Below, piece by piece: positions 9,352-20,693 of a stretch of DNA of 64,000 bases. The notes beneath the pieces are model-generated. The model was not told the DNA's origin. It was given only the letters and a program-made list of their open reading frames with translations, and searched no databases. Numbering within the stretch: the stretch's first letter is position 1; each line of letters begins with the position of its first letter. Origin of the DNA: Gemmatimonadaceae bacterium (GTDB lineage: Bacteria > Gemmatimonadota > Gemmatimonadetes > Gemmatimonadales > Gemmatimonadaceae); assembly GCA_019637445.1 (NCBI GenBank), contig JAHBVS010000004.1:21258-85257 (forward strand), given 5' to 3'. The translations under genes were made by a program, and so were the position numbers.

Positions 9352-9369
9352 CCGCCGAGACAAAAATCG

Positions 9370-9389
9370 TTCGTGAATTTTTTCACGAA
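9370..9389. promoter_or_regulatory. Rex-like palindromic operator upstream of nuoA
   Basis: TTCGTGAA, a TTTT spacer and TTCACGAA form a perfect 20-bp palindrome ending 26 bp before the nuoA start. The core GTGAA-N4-TTCAC equals the core of the Rex operator (TTGTGAA-N4-TTCACAA), and each half differs at one outer position. Rex represses NADH dehydrogenase and other redox genes when NADH is low relative to NAD+. The regulator assignment is an inference; no rex gene is in the window. Confidence 0.55.
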
Positions 9390-9415
9390 TCGCCACGCCC
9401 GAGCCTTCCCCCCAA

Positions 9416-9820
9416 ATGGAACGGACGTACCTCCCAGTCCTTCTGCTCCTTGGATTTGTCGCCGTCAATGCGGTGCTCATCCTTGGGCTGTCGCATTTCC
9501 TGACGCGCGCCCGGCCGACGCCGGTGAAGCAAGAGGCCTACGAGTCGGGCATGCCCGTCCTCGGCGACGCGCGCGAACGCTTCTCCGTCAAGTTCTATAT
9601 GGTGGCGATGCTGTTCATCGTCTTCGACATCGAGACGGTGTTCATGATCCCCTGGGCCGCCTACTACCAGCAGCTCTCGTGCATGGCGCCGCTGGTGAGC
9701 GGCATCTGTCCGGGTGGCCAGCTCACCTTCTTCGGGCTCGGTGAGATGCTGGTCTTCGTTGCCATCCTGCTGGCGGGCTTCATCTACGTCTGGAAGAAGG
9801 GAGCGCTGCAATGGGATTGA
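9416..9820 (+). CDS. nuoA: NADH-quinone oxidoreductase subunit A
   Basis: This 134-residue protein has three membrane helices. Between the first two lies the conserved loop [24 protein letters not shown], whose glutamate and cysteine-less variant loop sits near the quinone channel of complex I. The acidic [11 protein letters not shown] segment in helix 2 is typical. It is the first gene of a 14-gene nuo operon. The leader just before the ATG is C-rich (CCTTCCCCCCAA) and has no Shine-Dalgarno sequence, which is unusual for an operon leader. The 3' end overlaps nuoB by 10 bp. Confidence 0.95.
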   Translation: MERTYLPVLLLLGFVAVNAVLILGLSHFLTRARPTPVKQEAYESGMPVLGDARERFSVKFYMVAMLFIVFDIETVFMIPWAAYYQQLSCMAPLVSGICPGGQLTFFGLGEMLVFVAILLAGFIYVWKKGALQWD

Positions 9821-10440
9821 CCACGCGGCCGGATCCGGCTTCCGCCGTCTCCTATAATCCGCAGACGCAGGAAGGCTGGATCACCACCCGCCTCGACTTC
9901 CTCGTCAACTGGGGCCGCGCGAACTCGCTGTGGCCGATGCCCTTTGGCACCGCCTGCTGCGCCATCGAGTTCATGGCCACGGCCGCCTCGAAGTTCGACC
10001 TCGCACGCTTCGGCATGGAGCGGATGAGCTTCTCGCCGCGCCAGAGCGACGTGCTGATCTGTGCGGGCCGCGTGCCGTTCAAGCTCGCGCCGGTCATCCG
10101 CCGCATCTACCAACAGATGCACCAGCCGAAGTGGGTCATCTCGATGGGCGCCTGCGCCTCGTCGGGTGGCATGTTCGACTCGTATGCCGTGGTGCAGGGC
10201 ATCGACACGATCATTCCCGTGGACGTCTATGTGCCCGGCTGCCCGCCGCGTCCCGAAGGCCTCATCTACGGCATCATGATGCTGCAGAAGAAGGTCATGC
10301 AGGAGCGGATGTCCAACACTGCGCTGCGCGACGAGTTGATGCCTGACCCCGAATCGCAGCTCTACATCCCGCCTTCGCGCATCGACGAGCTGTCGGAGCC
10401 GTTCGGCAACTCGGTGCACCAGACCCGGTCGGCGCCGTGA
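9811..10440 (+). CDS. nuoB: NADH-quinone oxidoreductase subunit B
   Basis: This 209-residue protein carries the N2 [4Fe-4S] cluster of complex I, the last one before the quinone. The cluster ligands are visible as the tandem cysteines in [10 protein letters not shown] plus GACASSGG and [14 protein letters not shown]. The start lies inside the end of nuoA (10-bp overlap in a different frame), which implies coupled translation. The length is normal to slightly long because of a C-terminal tail ([20 protein letters not shown]). It faces the cytoplasm in the peripheral arm together with NuoC, NuoD and NuoI. Confidence 0.96.
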   Translation: MGLTTRPDPASAVSYNPQTQEGWITTRLDFLVNWGRANSLWPMPFGTACCAIEFMATAASKFDLARFGMERMSFSPRQSDVLICAGRVPFKLAPVIRRIYQQMHQPKWVISMGACASSGGMFDSYAVVQGIDTIIPVDVYVPGCPPRPEGLIYGIMMLQKKVMQERMSNTALRDELMPDPESQLYIPPSRIDELSEPFGNSVHQTRSAP

Positions 10441-11156
10441 GCAAGTCCATGGAGAAGTACGGCGCGCCCGCCTTCGAGATCGTTTACCCGGCCTCGGCGG
10501 ACACCCCGGCGACGCCACGAAACATCCCGCATCGCGGCGGCGCGATGAACCCGACGGTCGAGGCGATGCGCGCCAAGTTCGGCGCGGCCGTCCAGCGCGC
10601 CGAGGTGGTCTGGGGCGAGACGACGGTGTTCGTCGAGCGCGCCAAGGTCGCCGAGATCTGCGCCTGGCTGCAGTCGGACCCGGCGCAGCGCTACGAGTAC
10701 CTGTCGGATGTGACCGCGGTCGAGTACCGCGACCACGGTCGGCCGATTGAAGTCGTGTGGCACATCCGCTCCGTACGGAACCGCCGCTTCATCCGCCTCA
10801 AGACCGAACTCCCGAAGGACGGCAAGACGCCGCTCGTCGTGCCCAGCGTCTGGAGCGTGTGGAAGGGCGCCGATTGGTTGGAGCGCGAGTGCTACGACAT
10901 GTTCGGCATCCGCTTCGAGGGTCACCCCGACCTGCGCCGCATCCTGATGTGGGAGCAGTACAAGGAAGGCTATCCCCTGCGGAAGGACTTCCCGATGCGC
11001 GGCCGCTTCTCGCGCTCGGAGCAGCTGAAGCAGGCGTTGGCTGCCAATCCCGAGGCCCGGTACTCGATGGAAGAGCTTTCCATCTCCGATGCCTTCGAGG
11101 ACCTGCCCTCGGACATGCGTGCCCGCCTGAAGGGCGGCGAGCAGACGGGAGAGTAA
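10437..11156 (+). CDS. nuoC: NADH-quinone oxidoreductase subunit C
   Basis: This 239-residue subunit of the peripheral arm has the family signature [22 protein letters not shown] followed by GYPLRKDFP. It is separate from NuoD, unlike the fused NuoCD of enterobacteria. The GTG start overlaps the nuoB stop in GTGA. Another in-frame ATG at 10449 is possible. Residues 1-40 are poorly conserved and Pro/Ala-rich, so the true N-terminus may be shorter. Confidence 0.94.
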   Translation: MSKSMEKYGAPAFEIVYPASADTPATPRNIPHRGGAMNPTVEAMRAKFGAAVQRAEVVWGETTVFVERAKVAEICAWLQSDPAQRYEYLSDVTAVEYRDHGRPIEVVWHIRSVRNRRFIRLKTELPKDGKTPLVVPSVWSVWKGADWLERECYDMFGIRFEGHPDLRRILMWEQYKEGYPLRKDFPMRGRFSRSEQLKQALAANPEARYSMEELSISDAFEDLPSDMRARLKGGEQTGE

Positions 11157-11162
11157 ACCGCA

Positions 11163-12467
11163 ATGCCTACCGCCACCGACAAGCGCACCATCGAGGTCGC
11201 GCTTTCCACGACCGGTCTCGGAGCCGACGGCAAGCCGCAGCGCATCCCGCTGGGCGCCGAGGGCCTGATGACGCCGCATGACGCGATCGAGCCGGAGCTC
11301 GAAGGCGAGCACATGCTCATCAACATCGGGCCGCAGCACCCCGCCACGCACGGCGTGCTGCGTCTGGTGCTCGAGCTCGACGGCGAGACCGTCGTGCGCT
11401 GCATCCCGCACGTGGGTTACCTGCACTGCGGCTTCGAGAAGATCGGCGAATACCGCCAGTACAACCAGATCATCCCCTGGACCGACCGCGAGGACTACCT
11501 GAACTCGATGGGCAACAACGTTGCCTTCGTGCTCGGGGCGGAGCGGCTGTTCGGCGTGGAGATCACGCCGCGTTGCACCGTGCTGCGTGTGATCGCGATG
11601 GAGCTCTCGCGTATCATTTCGCACCTGGTCTGGCTGGGCACGACCTGCATCGACATCGGCGCGTTCACGCCGTTCCTGTGGAGCTTCCAGGAGCGTGAGA
11701 ACGTCTACAACCTGCTGGAGCGCTGGACCGGCGCGCGGCTCACGACCAGCGGAACGCGCATCGGTGGCATGATCGCCGACGTGCCGGAGGGCTGGACCGA
11801 CCAGCTCAAGCACTTCATCGAGACCTTCCCCAAGACGCTGGACCAGGTCGAGGGGATGCTCAACAAGAACGCCATCTGGGTCGGCCGCACGGTTGGACTC
11901 GGCGTGATGACGCCGGACGAGGCGCTCAACTATGGATTGAGCGGCCCGATGCTCCGCGCCTCGGGTGTGGCCTACGACGTCCGCAAGGACTTCCCGTACC
12001 TCGACTACGAGACCTACGACTTCGACGTGCCGGTCGGTACCAACGGCGACGTTTATGATCGCTTCCTGGTCCGTCAGGAAGAGCTGCGCCAGTCGGTGCG
12101 TATCCTCGAGCAGGCGCTGAAGCGTTTGCCCGACGGTCCGGTGAACGTGGATGACCCGCGGCTCATCCTGCCTCCGAAGTCCAAGGCGACCAGCGAGATG
12201 GAATCCATGATCCATCACTTCAAGGTCGTGATGGAAGGCCCGCGGCCCCCGATCGGCGAGACCTACGTGCCGATCGAGAGCCCGAAGGGCGAGAAGGGCT
12301 ACTACTTCGTCTCCGACGGCACGGCCAAGCCGGTGCGCTGGCGCATCCGGCCGCCCAGCTACGTCAACCTTTCGGCGATCCCGAAGATGGTCGAGGGCCA
12401 CCTGCTCTCCGACGTCATCGCGATCAACGCCTCCATCGACATCGTGATGGGAGAGATCGACCGGTGA
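11163..12467 (+). CDS. nuoD: NADH-quinone oxidoreductase subunit D
   Basis: This 434-residue subunit is the 49-kDa homologue that forms the quinone pocket with NuoB. NIGPQHPATHGVLRLVLEL and HVGYLHCGFEKIGE near the N-terminus hold the conserved quinone-contacting histidine region. The C-terminus ends in the invariant pattern DIVMGEIDR. There is a 40-residue N-terminal extension before the conserved start. A 6-bp gap separates it from nuoC, and the nuoE start overlaps its stop. Confidence 0.96.
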   Translation: MPTATDKRTIEVALSTTGLGADGKPQRIPLGAEGLMTPHDAIEPELEGEHMLINIGPQHPATHGVLRLVLELDGETVVRCIPHVGYLHCGFEKIGEYRQYNQIIPWTDREDYLNSMGNNVAFVLGAERLFGVEITPRCTVLRVIAMELSRIISHLVWLGTTCIDIGAFTPFLWSFQERENVYNLLERWTGARLTTSGTRIGGMIADVPEGWTDQLKHFIETFPKTLDQVEGMLNKNAIWVGRTVGLGVMTPDEALNYGLSGPMLRASGVAYDVRKDFPYLDYETYDFDVPVGTNGDVYDRFLVRQEELRQSVRILEQALKRLPDGPVNVDDPRLILPPKSKATSEMESMIHHFKVVMEGPRPPIGETYVPIESPKGEKGYYFVSDGTAKPVRWRIRPPSYVNLSAIPKMVEGHLLSDVIAINASIDIVMGEIDR

Positions 12468-13011
12468 GCCACGGCCCCTCCGCCCCCTCGGCGGCCCCGA
12501 GTGGTCAAAAGAATCACGACCACGCGCCTTATGAGCCGGTGTTCACGCCGGGCTCGGCGCGCCTGAAGGAGTTGCAGGATCTCATCACGCGCTATCCCGA
12601 CAAGCGCGCCACGTTGCTGCCTGCGCTGTGGATGGTGCAGCAGGAACGCGGTTGGATCAGCGACGACGCCATGCGCGAGGTCGGCGACCAACTCGGTTGC
12701 ACCGCCGCTTATGTGAAGGGTGTGGTGACGTTCTACACGATGTACCACCAGCATCCGGTCGGAAAGCATTTCATCCAGGTGTGCACGACCTCGCCCTGCC
12801 TCTGCGCCGGTGCCGACAAGGTCGTCGAGGCCTTCCTCGAGCACACGGGCTGCAAGGAACTCGGCCTTACCTCGCCGGACGGCAAGTACACCGTGATCGA
12901 AGTCGAATGCCTCGGCGCCTGCGGCTTCGCGACGCCGGTGCAGATCAATGAGGACTACGTGGAGAACGTGACGCCGGAGAAGGTGCCGGAGATTCTGCGA
13001 GGGCTCGCGTA

Positions 13012-13012
<1 letters not shown>
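12464..13012 (+). CDS. nuoE: NADH-quinone oxidoreductase subunit E
   Basis: This 182-residue [2Fe-2S] thioredoxin-like subunit of the NADH-oxidising module has all four ligands: CTTSPC in the middle and ECLGAC near the C-terminus. The GTG start overlaps the nuoD stop. The first 25 residues are a Ser/Pro/His-rich extension (for example SAAPSGQKNHDHAP) with no counterpart in the family core. The stop TAA shares one base with the nuoF ATG. Confidence 0.95.
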
Positions 13013-14318
<1,306 letters not shown>

Positions 14319-14322
<4 letters not shown>

Positions 14323-15875
14323 GCGGCGTCACGCTGACCATCGAAGGGCGCCAGGTGACGGTGCCCGCGGGGACGAGCATCCTCGAGGCGGCCAAGGCCG
14401 CCGGTGTGCTCATCCCGCACTACTGCTATCACCCCGGGCTTCCCGTGGCCGGCGTCTGCCGCATGTGCCTCGTGGAAGTCGAGAAGATGCCCAAGCTGGC
14501 CCCGTCCTGCGCGACGGCCGTCGGCGAGGGGCAGGTGGTGCACGTCTACTCCGAGAAGGCACTCGAGGCCCGCAAGGGCGTGCTCGAGCTGCTGCTCATC
14601 AACCATCCGCTCGACTGCCCGATCTGCGACCAGGCCGGTGAGTGCGAGCTGCAGGACTACACGTTCCAGGAAGGGCGCGCCGACTCGCGCTATCGCGAGC
14701 CCAAGCGCTTCAATCCGGTCGAGGACTTCGGTGGCGACGTCCTCTACGTCACCAACCGCTGCATCCTCTGCACGCGCTGCGTGCGCTTCATGGAGGACGT
14801 GCACGAGGCGCCGGTGCTCAACGTCTCCGAGCGTGGTGACCGTGCCTGCATTGGCAAGGCACCGGATGCGGACCTCACGCAGCCGTGGGCGGCGAACGTC
14901 ATCGACCTCTGCCCGGTCGGCGCGCTGGTCTCCAAGGACTTCCTGAACAAGGCCCGCGCCTGGGAGCTCGACCGCACGGCTTCCGTGTGCAGCGGCTGCT
15001 CGCAGGGCTGCAACACGATCATCGAGACGCGCGACAACGTCGTCGTCCGGCAGAAGCCGCGGTCCAACGAGGCCGTGAACCACTTCTATATGTGTGACCA
15101 GGGCCGGCTCGACTATCGCTGGATGAACCGCGCCGACCGCATGGAAGTCCCGAAGGTCAAGATGCACGACGTGCTCTCGCCGGTGGACTGGGACATTGCC
15201 TATGGCGAGGCGGCGAAGCTCCTGAAGGGCAAGCGCGCCTACGTGGTGGCCTCGCCCAAGCTCTCCAACGAGGCGCTCTACCTGCTCAAGCAGATTGTGA
15301 AGCAGACGAACGGCGAAGGCGTGTTCCGCTGCGCCACGGGCCCCGAGGCGCCGCTGCCTGGCGTGAGCGATCTCTCGCTGCGCGCCGACCGCGCGCCGAA
15401 CGTGCACGGCGCCGAGCTGCTCGGCTTCGGCCGCCGCGACGCCGACGTGCTCGGCGGGCTGCGCGATGGCGACGTGCTCGTGCTGGCCGACGAGGAACTG
15501 CACGGCGTGAACGCCGCCGCCGCGAAGAAGGCCGGCGCCATCATCGTGGTCGGGACGTCGCTGCCGGAGGGCATTCCAACGCCTGACGCCGTGCTGCCGA
15601 TCGCGAACGTGGCCGAGGAGGAGGGGACCTTCACCAACCTGCGCGGACGCGTGCAGCGCTTCCTGCAGGCCAAGGCGGCGCCCGGTCTCGCGCGCCCCAG
15701 CTGGTTCGCGTTGACGGACCTCAACAACGCCTTGGGCATCAAGGGCGAGCACTTCACGCCGGGCGCCGTGTTCGGCGCGCTGGCTGCCACCGAATCTGCC
15801 TTCAACGGCCTCAGCTATGAGAGCCTCGGCTTGATGGGTGCCACGGTCGCTGGCGCACAGGCGGGGGCGGCCTAA
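14319..15875 (+). CDS. nuoG: NADH-quinone oxidoreductase subunit G, shortened form
   Basis: The protein has 518 residues against roughly 780-910 in well-known NuoG/Nqo3. All Fe-S ligands are present: [2Fe-2S] C36, C47, C50, C64; N5 H96, C100, C103, C109; N4 C148, C151, C154, C198; and the extra N7 cluster C224, C227, C231, C259. The molybdopterin-oxidoreductase-like domain after residue 275 is reduced to about 240 residues and keeps a segment like NVAEEEGTFTNLRGRVQRF. The electron path is therefore complete while the inactive catalytic-like domain is cut down. Frame is continuous and neighbours overlap, so this is not a truncation by mutation. Confidence 0.94.
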
Positions 15876-17128
15876 TGGATCAGTCGCAACTCGCCCTCCC
15901 GTTCTGGCCGTTCCTCATCGCCACGGTCATCAAGATGCTGGCGATCTTCACGCTCTACATGGTTGGCGTCGCCTACACGACGCTGGCCGAGCGCAAGGTC
16001 TCGGCTTGGATCCAGGACCGCCACGGCCCGAACCGCGTCGGACCCTGGGGCCTGTTCCAGGTGCTCGCCGACGGCGTGAAGAACATCATGAAGGAAGAGA
16101 CGATGCCCGGCGGCGTGAACAAGCCGCTGTTCGTCCTCGCGCCCGCGCTGGCCTTCGTGCCCGCGCTGATGGCCTGGGCGGTGATCCCCTTCGGGGCGCC
16201 GCTGCCGACACCCTGGGGCCGCGTGGACCTCGTGGTCGCGGACCTGCCGATTGGATTCCTCTTCACGCTGGCCATCACCTCGCTCGGCGTCTACGGCATC
16301 GTGCTCGCCGGCTGGGCCTCCAACAATAAGTACTCGCTCTTGGGCGGCCTGCGCTCCTCGGCTCAGATGGTCAGCTACGAGATCGTGATGGGGATGAGCG
16401 CCGTCTGCGTGCTGCTCGTCGCTGGCAACGTCTCGCTGCCTGAGGTCATCGAGCAGCAGGTGTTCCTCGGCTGGAACGCCAAGGTGCTGGCGGTGGCCTG
16501 CTTCCTGTTCCTCGTGGCGGCCTTCGCGGAAACCAATCGCGTGCCCTTCGACCTGCCCGAGGCGGAGTCGGAACTCATCGCCGGCTACCACAGCGAATAC
16601 AGCGCGATGAAGTTCTCGATGTTCCCGATCTCCGAGTACGCCAACATGGTCACGGCCAGCGCGATGTTCGTGACCTTGTTCCTCGGCGGCTGGGACATCC
16701 CGTTCACGCACTGGGACAACTTCGGGCCGTACACGGTCGCCAAGGCCATTGCGACCTTCGCGATGTTCTTCGCCAAGGTCGGCTTCTTCGTGTTCTTCTA
16801 TATCTGGATCCGCTGGACGCTGCCGCGTTTCCGCTATGACCAGCTGATGTCGCTGGGCTGGAAGGTGATGCTGCCGACGGCGCTGGCGTACATCGTCATC
16901 GTGGCGTCCACGCTGCTGGGCCTCGACATGGCCGGCGTGGTGCGCGGCCGGACCTTCGGCTGGATCATGGGCGGCCTCAACGCGGTGCTCCTGGTGATTC
17001 TCTTCTTCGTCCTCGACCGCGGCCGGCTCGTCAGCCCCGCGTACTCTCGCCTTGAGCGCGCGGAGATGGCGCGGCTGCGCCAGCGCGCCCCGAGCCGTGC
17101 GACCCTGCAACCCGGGGAGATCCGCTAG
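15875..17128 (+). CDS. nuoH: NADH-quinone oxidoreductase subunit H
   Basis: This 417-residue membrane subunit connects the quinone site to the proton-pumping arm. AERKVSAWIQDRHGPNRVGP lies in the first cytoplasmic loop, and AETNRVPFDLPEAESELIAG is the acidic loop that shapes the quinone channel. It is longer than the usual 320-345 residues because of an extra C-terminal helix and a basic tail (about residues 345-417). The ATG shares a base with the nuoG stop, and nuoI follows directly with no gap. Confidence 0.96.
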   Translation: MDQSQLALPFWPFLIATVIKMLAIFTLYMVGVAYTTLAERKVSAWIQDRHGPNRVGPWGLFQVLADGVKNIMKEETMPGGVNKPLFVLAPALAFVPALMAWAVIPFGAPLPTPWGRVDLVVADLPIGFLFTLAITSLGVYGIVLAGWASNNKYSLLGGLRSSAQMVSYEIVMGMSAVCVLLVAGNVSLPEVIEQQVFLGWNAKVLAVACFLFLVAAFAETNRVPFDLPEAESELIAGYHSEYSAMKFSMFPISEYANMVTASAMFVTLFLGGWDIPFTHWDNFGPYTVAKAIATFAMFFAKVGFFVFFYIWIRWTLPRFRYDQLMSLGWKVMLPTALAYIVIVASTLLGLDMAGVVRGRTFGWIMGGLNAVLLVILFFVLDRGRLVSPAYSRLERAEMARLRQRAPSRATLQPGEIR

Positions 17129-17626
17129 ATGGCCATCAACGTGAAGGTGATGGAGCGGCCCATCCGCGACGTCAGCTATGTGCGCGCGACGCTCAGCGGC
17201 CTCGGGCTTACGCTCAAGCACCTGGTGAACCCGCACAAGGTCACCATCCAGTATCCCGACCAGAAGTGGGACATCGGCCCGCGCTGGCGTGGCACGCATC
17301 GCATGCTGACCACCGAGGACGGCAAGGCGAAGTGCGTGGCCTGCGGCCTGTGTCCGACGGTCTGCCCGGCGAACTGCATCAAGCTCGTGCCCGGCGAGGA
17401 CGAGGCGGGGAACCGCTACCCGCTGGTGTTCGAGATCGACGAGTTCCGCTGCATCTTCTGCGGTTACTGCCAGGAAGTCTGCCCGGAGGAGGCCATCCAT
17501 CTCGGGCGGCACTACGAGAACGCCGAGTTCAACCGCGAGCGCTTCGTCTATGACCTCGAGCGTCTCACGGCGCAGACGCACCCCGTGAGCGAGTTGTGGG
17601 ACCCCGCCGACCCGCGGGGGGAGTGA
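17129..17626 (+). CDS. nuoI: NADH-quinone oxidoreductase subunit I
   Basis: This 165-residue ferredoxin-like subunit carries N6a and N6b. Both motifs are intact: [15 protein letters not shown] and [15 protein letters not shown]. The N-terminal 45 residues form the amphipathic helix that lies on the membrane. It starts immediately after the nuoH stop. Confidence 0.97.
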   Translation: MAINVKVMERPIRDVSYVRATLSGLGLTLKHLVNPHKVTIQYPDQKWDIGPRWRGTHRMLTTEDGKAKCVACGLCPTVCPANCIKLVPGEDEAGNRYPLVFEIDEFRCIFCGYCQEVCPEEAIHLGRHYENAEFNRERFVYDLERLTAQTHPVSELWDPADPRGE

Positions 17627-17628
17627 CG

Positions 17629-18174
17629 ATGGGCAACGAGTTCTTCCCGCTCTTCTACGGGTTCCACTTCTATCTTTTCGGCCTGCTGGCGCTGGCGTCG
17701 GCAATCCTCTTCGTCACGCGCAAGAGCCCGGTGGCTGCTGCGCTGTGGCTGGTGAACGTGATGTTCTGCCTGGCCGCGCTCTACGTGCTGCTCGACGCGC
17801 AGTTCATCGGCGCCATCCAGGTGTTGGTCTACGCCGGCGCCATCATGGTCGTGTTCCTGTTCGTGGTGATGCTGCTCAACCTCGGGCATCCCGACGAGCT
17901 CAGCGACATCCGCGGCAAGGCGGGTCGCCTCACCGCCGGCGCGGTGGGCCTCGCGCTGCTGGCCGAGGTGATGGTGTTGGCGCGCTCGCGCTTCCCGCTG
18001 CGCCTCGAGATGCCGGTGCCGCCGGCCGAGGTCGCGGTGCAGGGACCGGGCGGCATCATCGGGCCGCTCGCGGGGCCGCTGTTCCGCGAGTACCTGCTCG
18101 CCTTCGAACTCACGTCGATGCTGCTCCTGGCAGCCATCGTCGGCGCGGTCGTGATCGGCCGCAAGCGAGGCTGA
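17629..18174 (+). CDS. nuoJ: NADH-quinone oxidoreductase subunit J
   Basis: This 181-residue subunit has five predicted helices. [20 protein letters not shown] matches the third helix, which contains the pi-bulge used in coupling. The ATG at 17629 is preceded by GGGGGAG, so the alternative start 33 bases upstream, inside nuoI, was not used. The segment between helices 4 and 5 is Pro/Gly-rich. Confidence 0.95.
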   Translation: MGNEFFPLFYGFHFYLFGLLALASAILFVTRKSPVAAALWLVNVMFCLAALYVLLDAQFIGAIQVLVYAGAIMVVFLFVVMLLNLGHPDELSDIRGKAGRLTAGAVGLALLAEVMVLARSRFPLRLEMPVPPAEVAVQGPGGIIGPLAGPLFREYLLAFELTSMLLLAAIVGAVVIGRKRG

Positions 18175-18182
18175 TCCAGACA

Positions 18183-18476
18183 ATGCTTGCCGAATCCCTC
18201 GCGCTGTCGGCCGCGCTCTTCACGATCGGTGTCATCGGCGTGCTCACGCGCCGCAACGCCATCATCATCTTCATGTGCGTCGAGCTGATGCTCAACGCCG
18301 TGAACCTGTCCTTCGTCTCGCTGAGCCAGCTCTACGGCGCCGCCGGCCAGGTGTTCGTGATCTTTACGATGACCGTCGCCGCCGCCGAGGCGGCCGTCGG
18401 GCTCGCGATCATCATCGCCATCTTCCGTCACCGCCAGTCGGTGAATCTTGAAGACATCAACCTGCTGAAGGGCTGA
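18183..18476 (+). CDS. nuoK: NADH-quinone oxidoreductase subunit K
   Basis: This 97-residue MrpC-like subunit has three helices. The conserved membrane glutamates are in [11 protein letters not shown] and [11 protein letters not shown]. The exact length is typical (about 100). The frame is open well upstream into nuoJ, but the family start corresponds to the ATG at 18183, 8 bases after the nuoJ stop. Its TGA overlaps the nuoL ATG. Confidence 0.95.
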   Translation: MLAESLALSAALFTIGVIGVLTRRNAIIIFMCVELMLNAVNLSFVSLSQLYGAAGQVFVIFTMTVAAAEAAVGLAIIIAIFRHRQSVNLEDINLLKG

Positions 18477-20686
18477 TGGTCACCCAGTCCGAGCTCCCCT
18501 CGATGGGGCACCCCCTCGCGGACACCGTCGCGCGCTTCGCCTGGCTGCTGCTGGCGTTGCCGCTGCTGGGCTTTCTCGCCAACGGCTTCCTGTCGCTGCG
18601 CGCCGCGGCCAAGCCCGGCCCGGCCGATCCCACCAAGGCCTCCGAGCACCACGGCGACGATGCGCACGCGCACGACGCAGCCGGTGACCACGGCCACGAT
18701 GCCCACGGCCACGACGACGGCCACCACGCGGTGCGCCATCCGGCCGCTGGCCTCGTCTCGCTGATCGGCCCCGGCGTGCTGCTGCTCTCGTTCGCCGTCG
18801 CCGTCGCGACGTTCCTGGCGATGAGCGGTGCGCACGCCGAGTCGCCCTACGTGCTCACGCTGTTCCAGTGGATGCCCACGGGAAAGCTGAACATCGACGT
18901 GGCGCTGCAGCTCGACCAGCTCTCGATGGTGATGGTCATGACCATCACCGGCGTCGGCTCGCTGATCCACATCTTCAGCGTCGGCTACATGCAGGACGAT
19001 CCTGGGTACCCGCGCTACTTCGCGTACCTGAACCTGTTCGTCTTCTTCATGCTGCTGCTGGTGCTCGGCGCCTCCTACCCGCTGATGTTCGTCGGCTGGG
19101 AGGGCGTGGGGCTCTGCTCGTATCTGCTGATCGGGTTCTGGTTCCACGAGAAGGCCAACGCCGACGCCGGCAAGAAGGCCTTCATCGTGAACCGCATCGG
19201 CGACTTCGGCATGCTGGTCGCGATGTTCCTGATGTTCGCCAACTTCGGCACACTGTCGTTCGTGGGTGTCGAGGGCGCGGCGGCCCAGCTGGAGATGGGC
19301 TCGCTGGTGGCCACGGCCATCTGCCTCTTCCTCTTCCTCGGCGCCGCCGGCAAGAGCGCCCAGATGCCGCTCTACGTCTGGCTGCCCGATGCCATGGCCG
19401 GCCCGACGCCGGTCTCGGCGCTGATCCACGCCGCCACGATGGTGACGGCGGGCGTGTACCTCGTGGCGCGCAGCGGCACGCTGTTCTCGATGGCGCCGAC
19501 CGCGCAGCTCACGGTGGCCTTCGTCGGTGCGCTGACGGCCGTGTTCGCCGCGACGATCGGCCTCAAGCAGTGGGACATCAAGAAGGTCCTCGCGTACTCC
19601 ACCGTCTCGCAGCTCGGCTACATGTTCGTCGGCGTGGGCGTGGGCGCGTACACCGCGGGCGTCTTCCACCTGATGACGCACGCCTTCTTTAAGGCGCTGC
19701 TGTTCCTCGGCTCGGGCTCCGTGATCTACGCCATGCACCAGGCGTACCACGCGACGCACAACCACGAGGACGCGCAGGACATGCGCAACATGGGTGGGCT
19801 GCGGCATCACATGCCCATCACGTTCTATTTGATGTGGATCGCCACGTTGGCCATCGCGGGAATCCCGGTGTTCTCGGGCTTCTTCTCCAAGGACGAGATC
19901 CTCGCCTCGGTGTTCGCCCGCACGCACGGCTCCACGCTGGCCGAGGCCAGCTGGCTTGGCGTTCCTGGCAGCACGCTGCTCTACGTGATTTATGGGCTCG
20001 GCCTCGCGGCCGCGCTGATGACCGCGATCTACATGACGCGGATGATGCTCTACACCTTCCACGGCCCGAACCGGACGGGTGAGGCCGAGCGGCCGCACCT
20101 CAAGGAAGCGCCCTGGGTGATGACGGGCCCGCTGGTCGTGCTCGGCGTGCTGTCGTTGGCGGGCGGCTGGTTCAACCTGCCAATCATCACCGGCGGGGCG
20201 CTGGGCCCGGTCGAGGTGCTGCACCACTGGCTGGAGCCGGTGATCGGCCGCGCCGCGATGATTGTGACGATGGGCGAGGCGCCGCATCTCTCGCACTCCA
20301 CGGAGTACGCGCTGATCGGTACGGCGGTGGCCATCGCCGTGATCGGCATTGCCTTCGCGGTGCTGCGCCTCAAGCCGGCCGCGCTGGTGCCGGCCAAGCA
20401 GGCGCCCGCCGAGGAAGGCATCGGCAAGGTGCTGAACAACAAGTGGTACGTGGACGAGGCCTACGACAAGGTCGTTGTCCAGCCGACGGTGGGCGTCTCG
20501 CGCACGCTGCTGTGGAAGGGCGTGGACACGGGCATCATCGACGGCTTGCTCGTGAATGGCAGTGCGCTGTTCGCCCGTGCGCTCGGCTGGTTCGGCGCGC
20601 AGGCGCAGTCCGGCCGCGTCGGCACCTACGCCTGGGTGCTGGTGCTCGGCGCGGTGATGGTCCTCAGCGCCTTCTCCTTCCTCTGA
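18476..20686 (+). CDS. nuoL: NADH-quinone oxidoreductase subunit L with His/Asp-rich insert
   Basis: This 736-residue antiporter-like subunit has the core motifs WEGVGLCSYLLIGFW, AAGKSAQMPLYVWLPDAMAG and HAATMVTAGVYL, plus the long lateral helix region near the C-terminus. Between helix 1 and helix 2 lies an insert at residues about 45-90 with 11 histidines in 31 residues (for example HDAHGHDDGHH). The insert should face one side of the membrane and could bind metal ions. Family members usually have a short loop there. nuoM follows 7 bp downstream. Confidence 0.95.
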   Translation: MVTQSELPSMGHPLADTVARFAWLLLALPLLGFLANGFLSLRAAAKPGPADPTKASEHHGDDAHAHDAAGDHGHDAHGHDDGHHAVRHPAAGLVSLIGPGVLLLSFAVAVATFLAMSGAHAESPYVLTLFQWMPTGKLNIDVALQLDQLSMVMVMTITGVGSLIHIFSVGYMQDDPGYPRYFAYLNLFVFFMLLLVLGASYPLMFVGWEGVGLCSYLLIGFWFHEKANADAGKKAFIVNRIGDFGMLVAMFLMFANFGTLSFVGVEGAAAQLEMGSLVATAICLFLFLGAAGKSAQMPLYVWLPDAMAGPTPVSALIHAATMVTAGVYLVARSGTLFSMAPTAQLTVAFVGALTAVFAATIGLKQWDIKKVLAYSTVSQLGYMFVGVGVGAYTAGVFHLMTHAFFKALLFLGSGSVIYAMHQAYHATHNHEDAQDMRNMGGLRHHMPITFYLMWIATLAIAGIPVFSGFFSKDEILASVFARTHGSTLAEASWLGVPGSTLLYVIYGLGLAAALMTAIYMTRMMLYTFHGPNRTGEAERPHLKEAPWVMTGPLVVLGVLSLAGGWFNLPIITGGALGPVEVLHHWLEPVIGRAAMIVTMGEAPHLSHSTEYALIGTAVAIAVIGIAFAVLRLKPAALVPAKQAPAEEGIGKVLNNKWYVDEAYDKVVVQPTVGVSRTLLWKGVDTGIIDGLLVNGSALFARALGWFGAQAQSGRVGTYAWVLVLGAVMVLSAFSFL

Positions 20687-20693
20687 TCCGACC

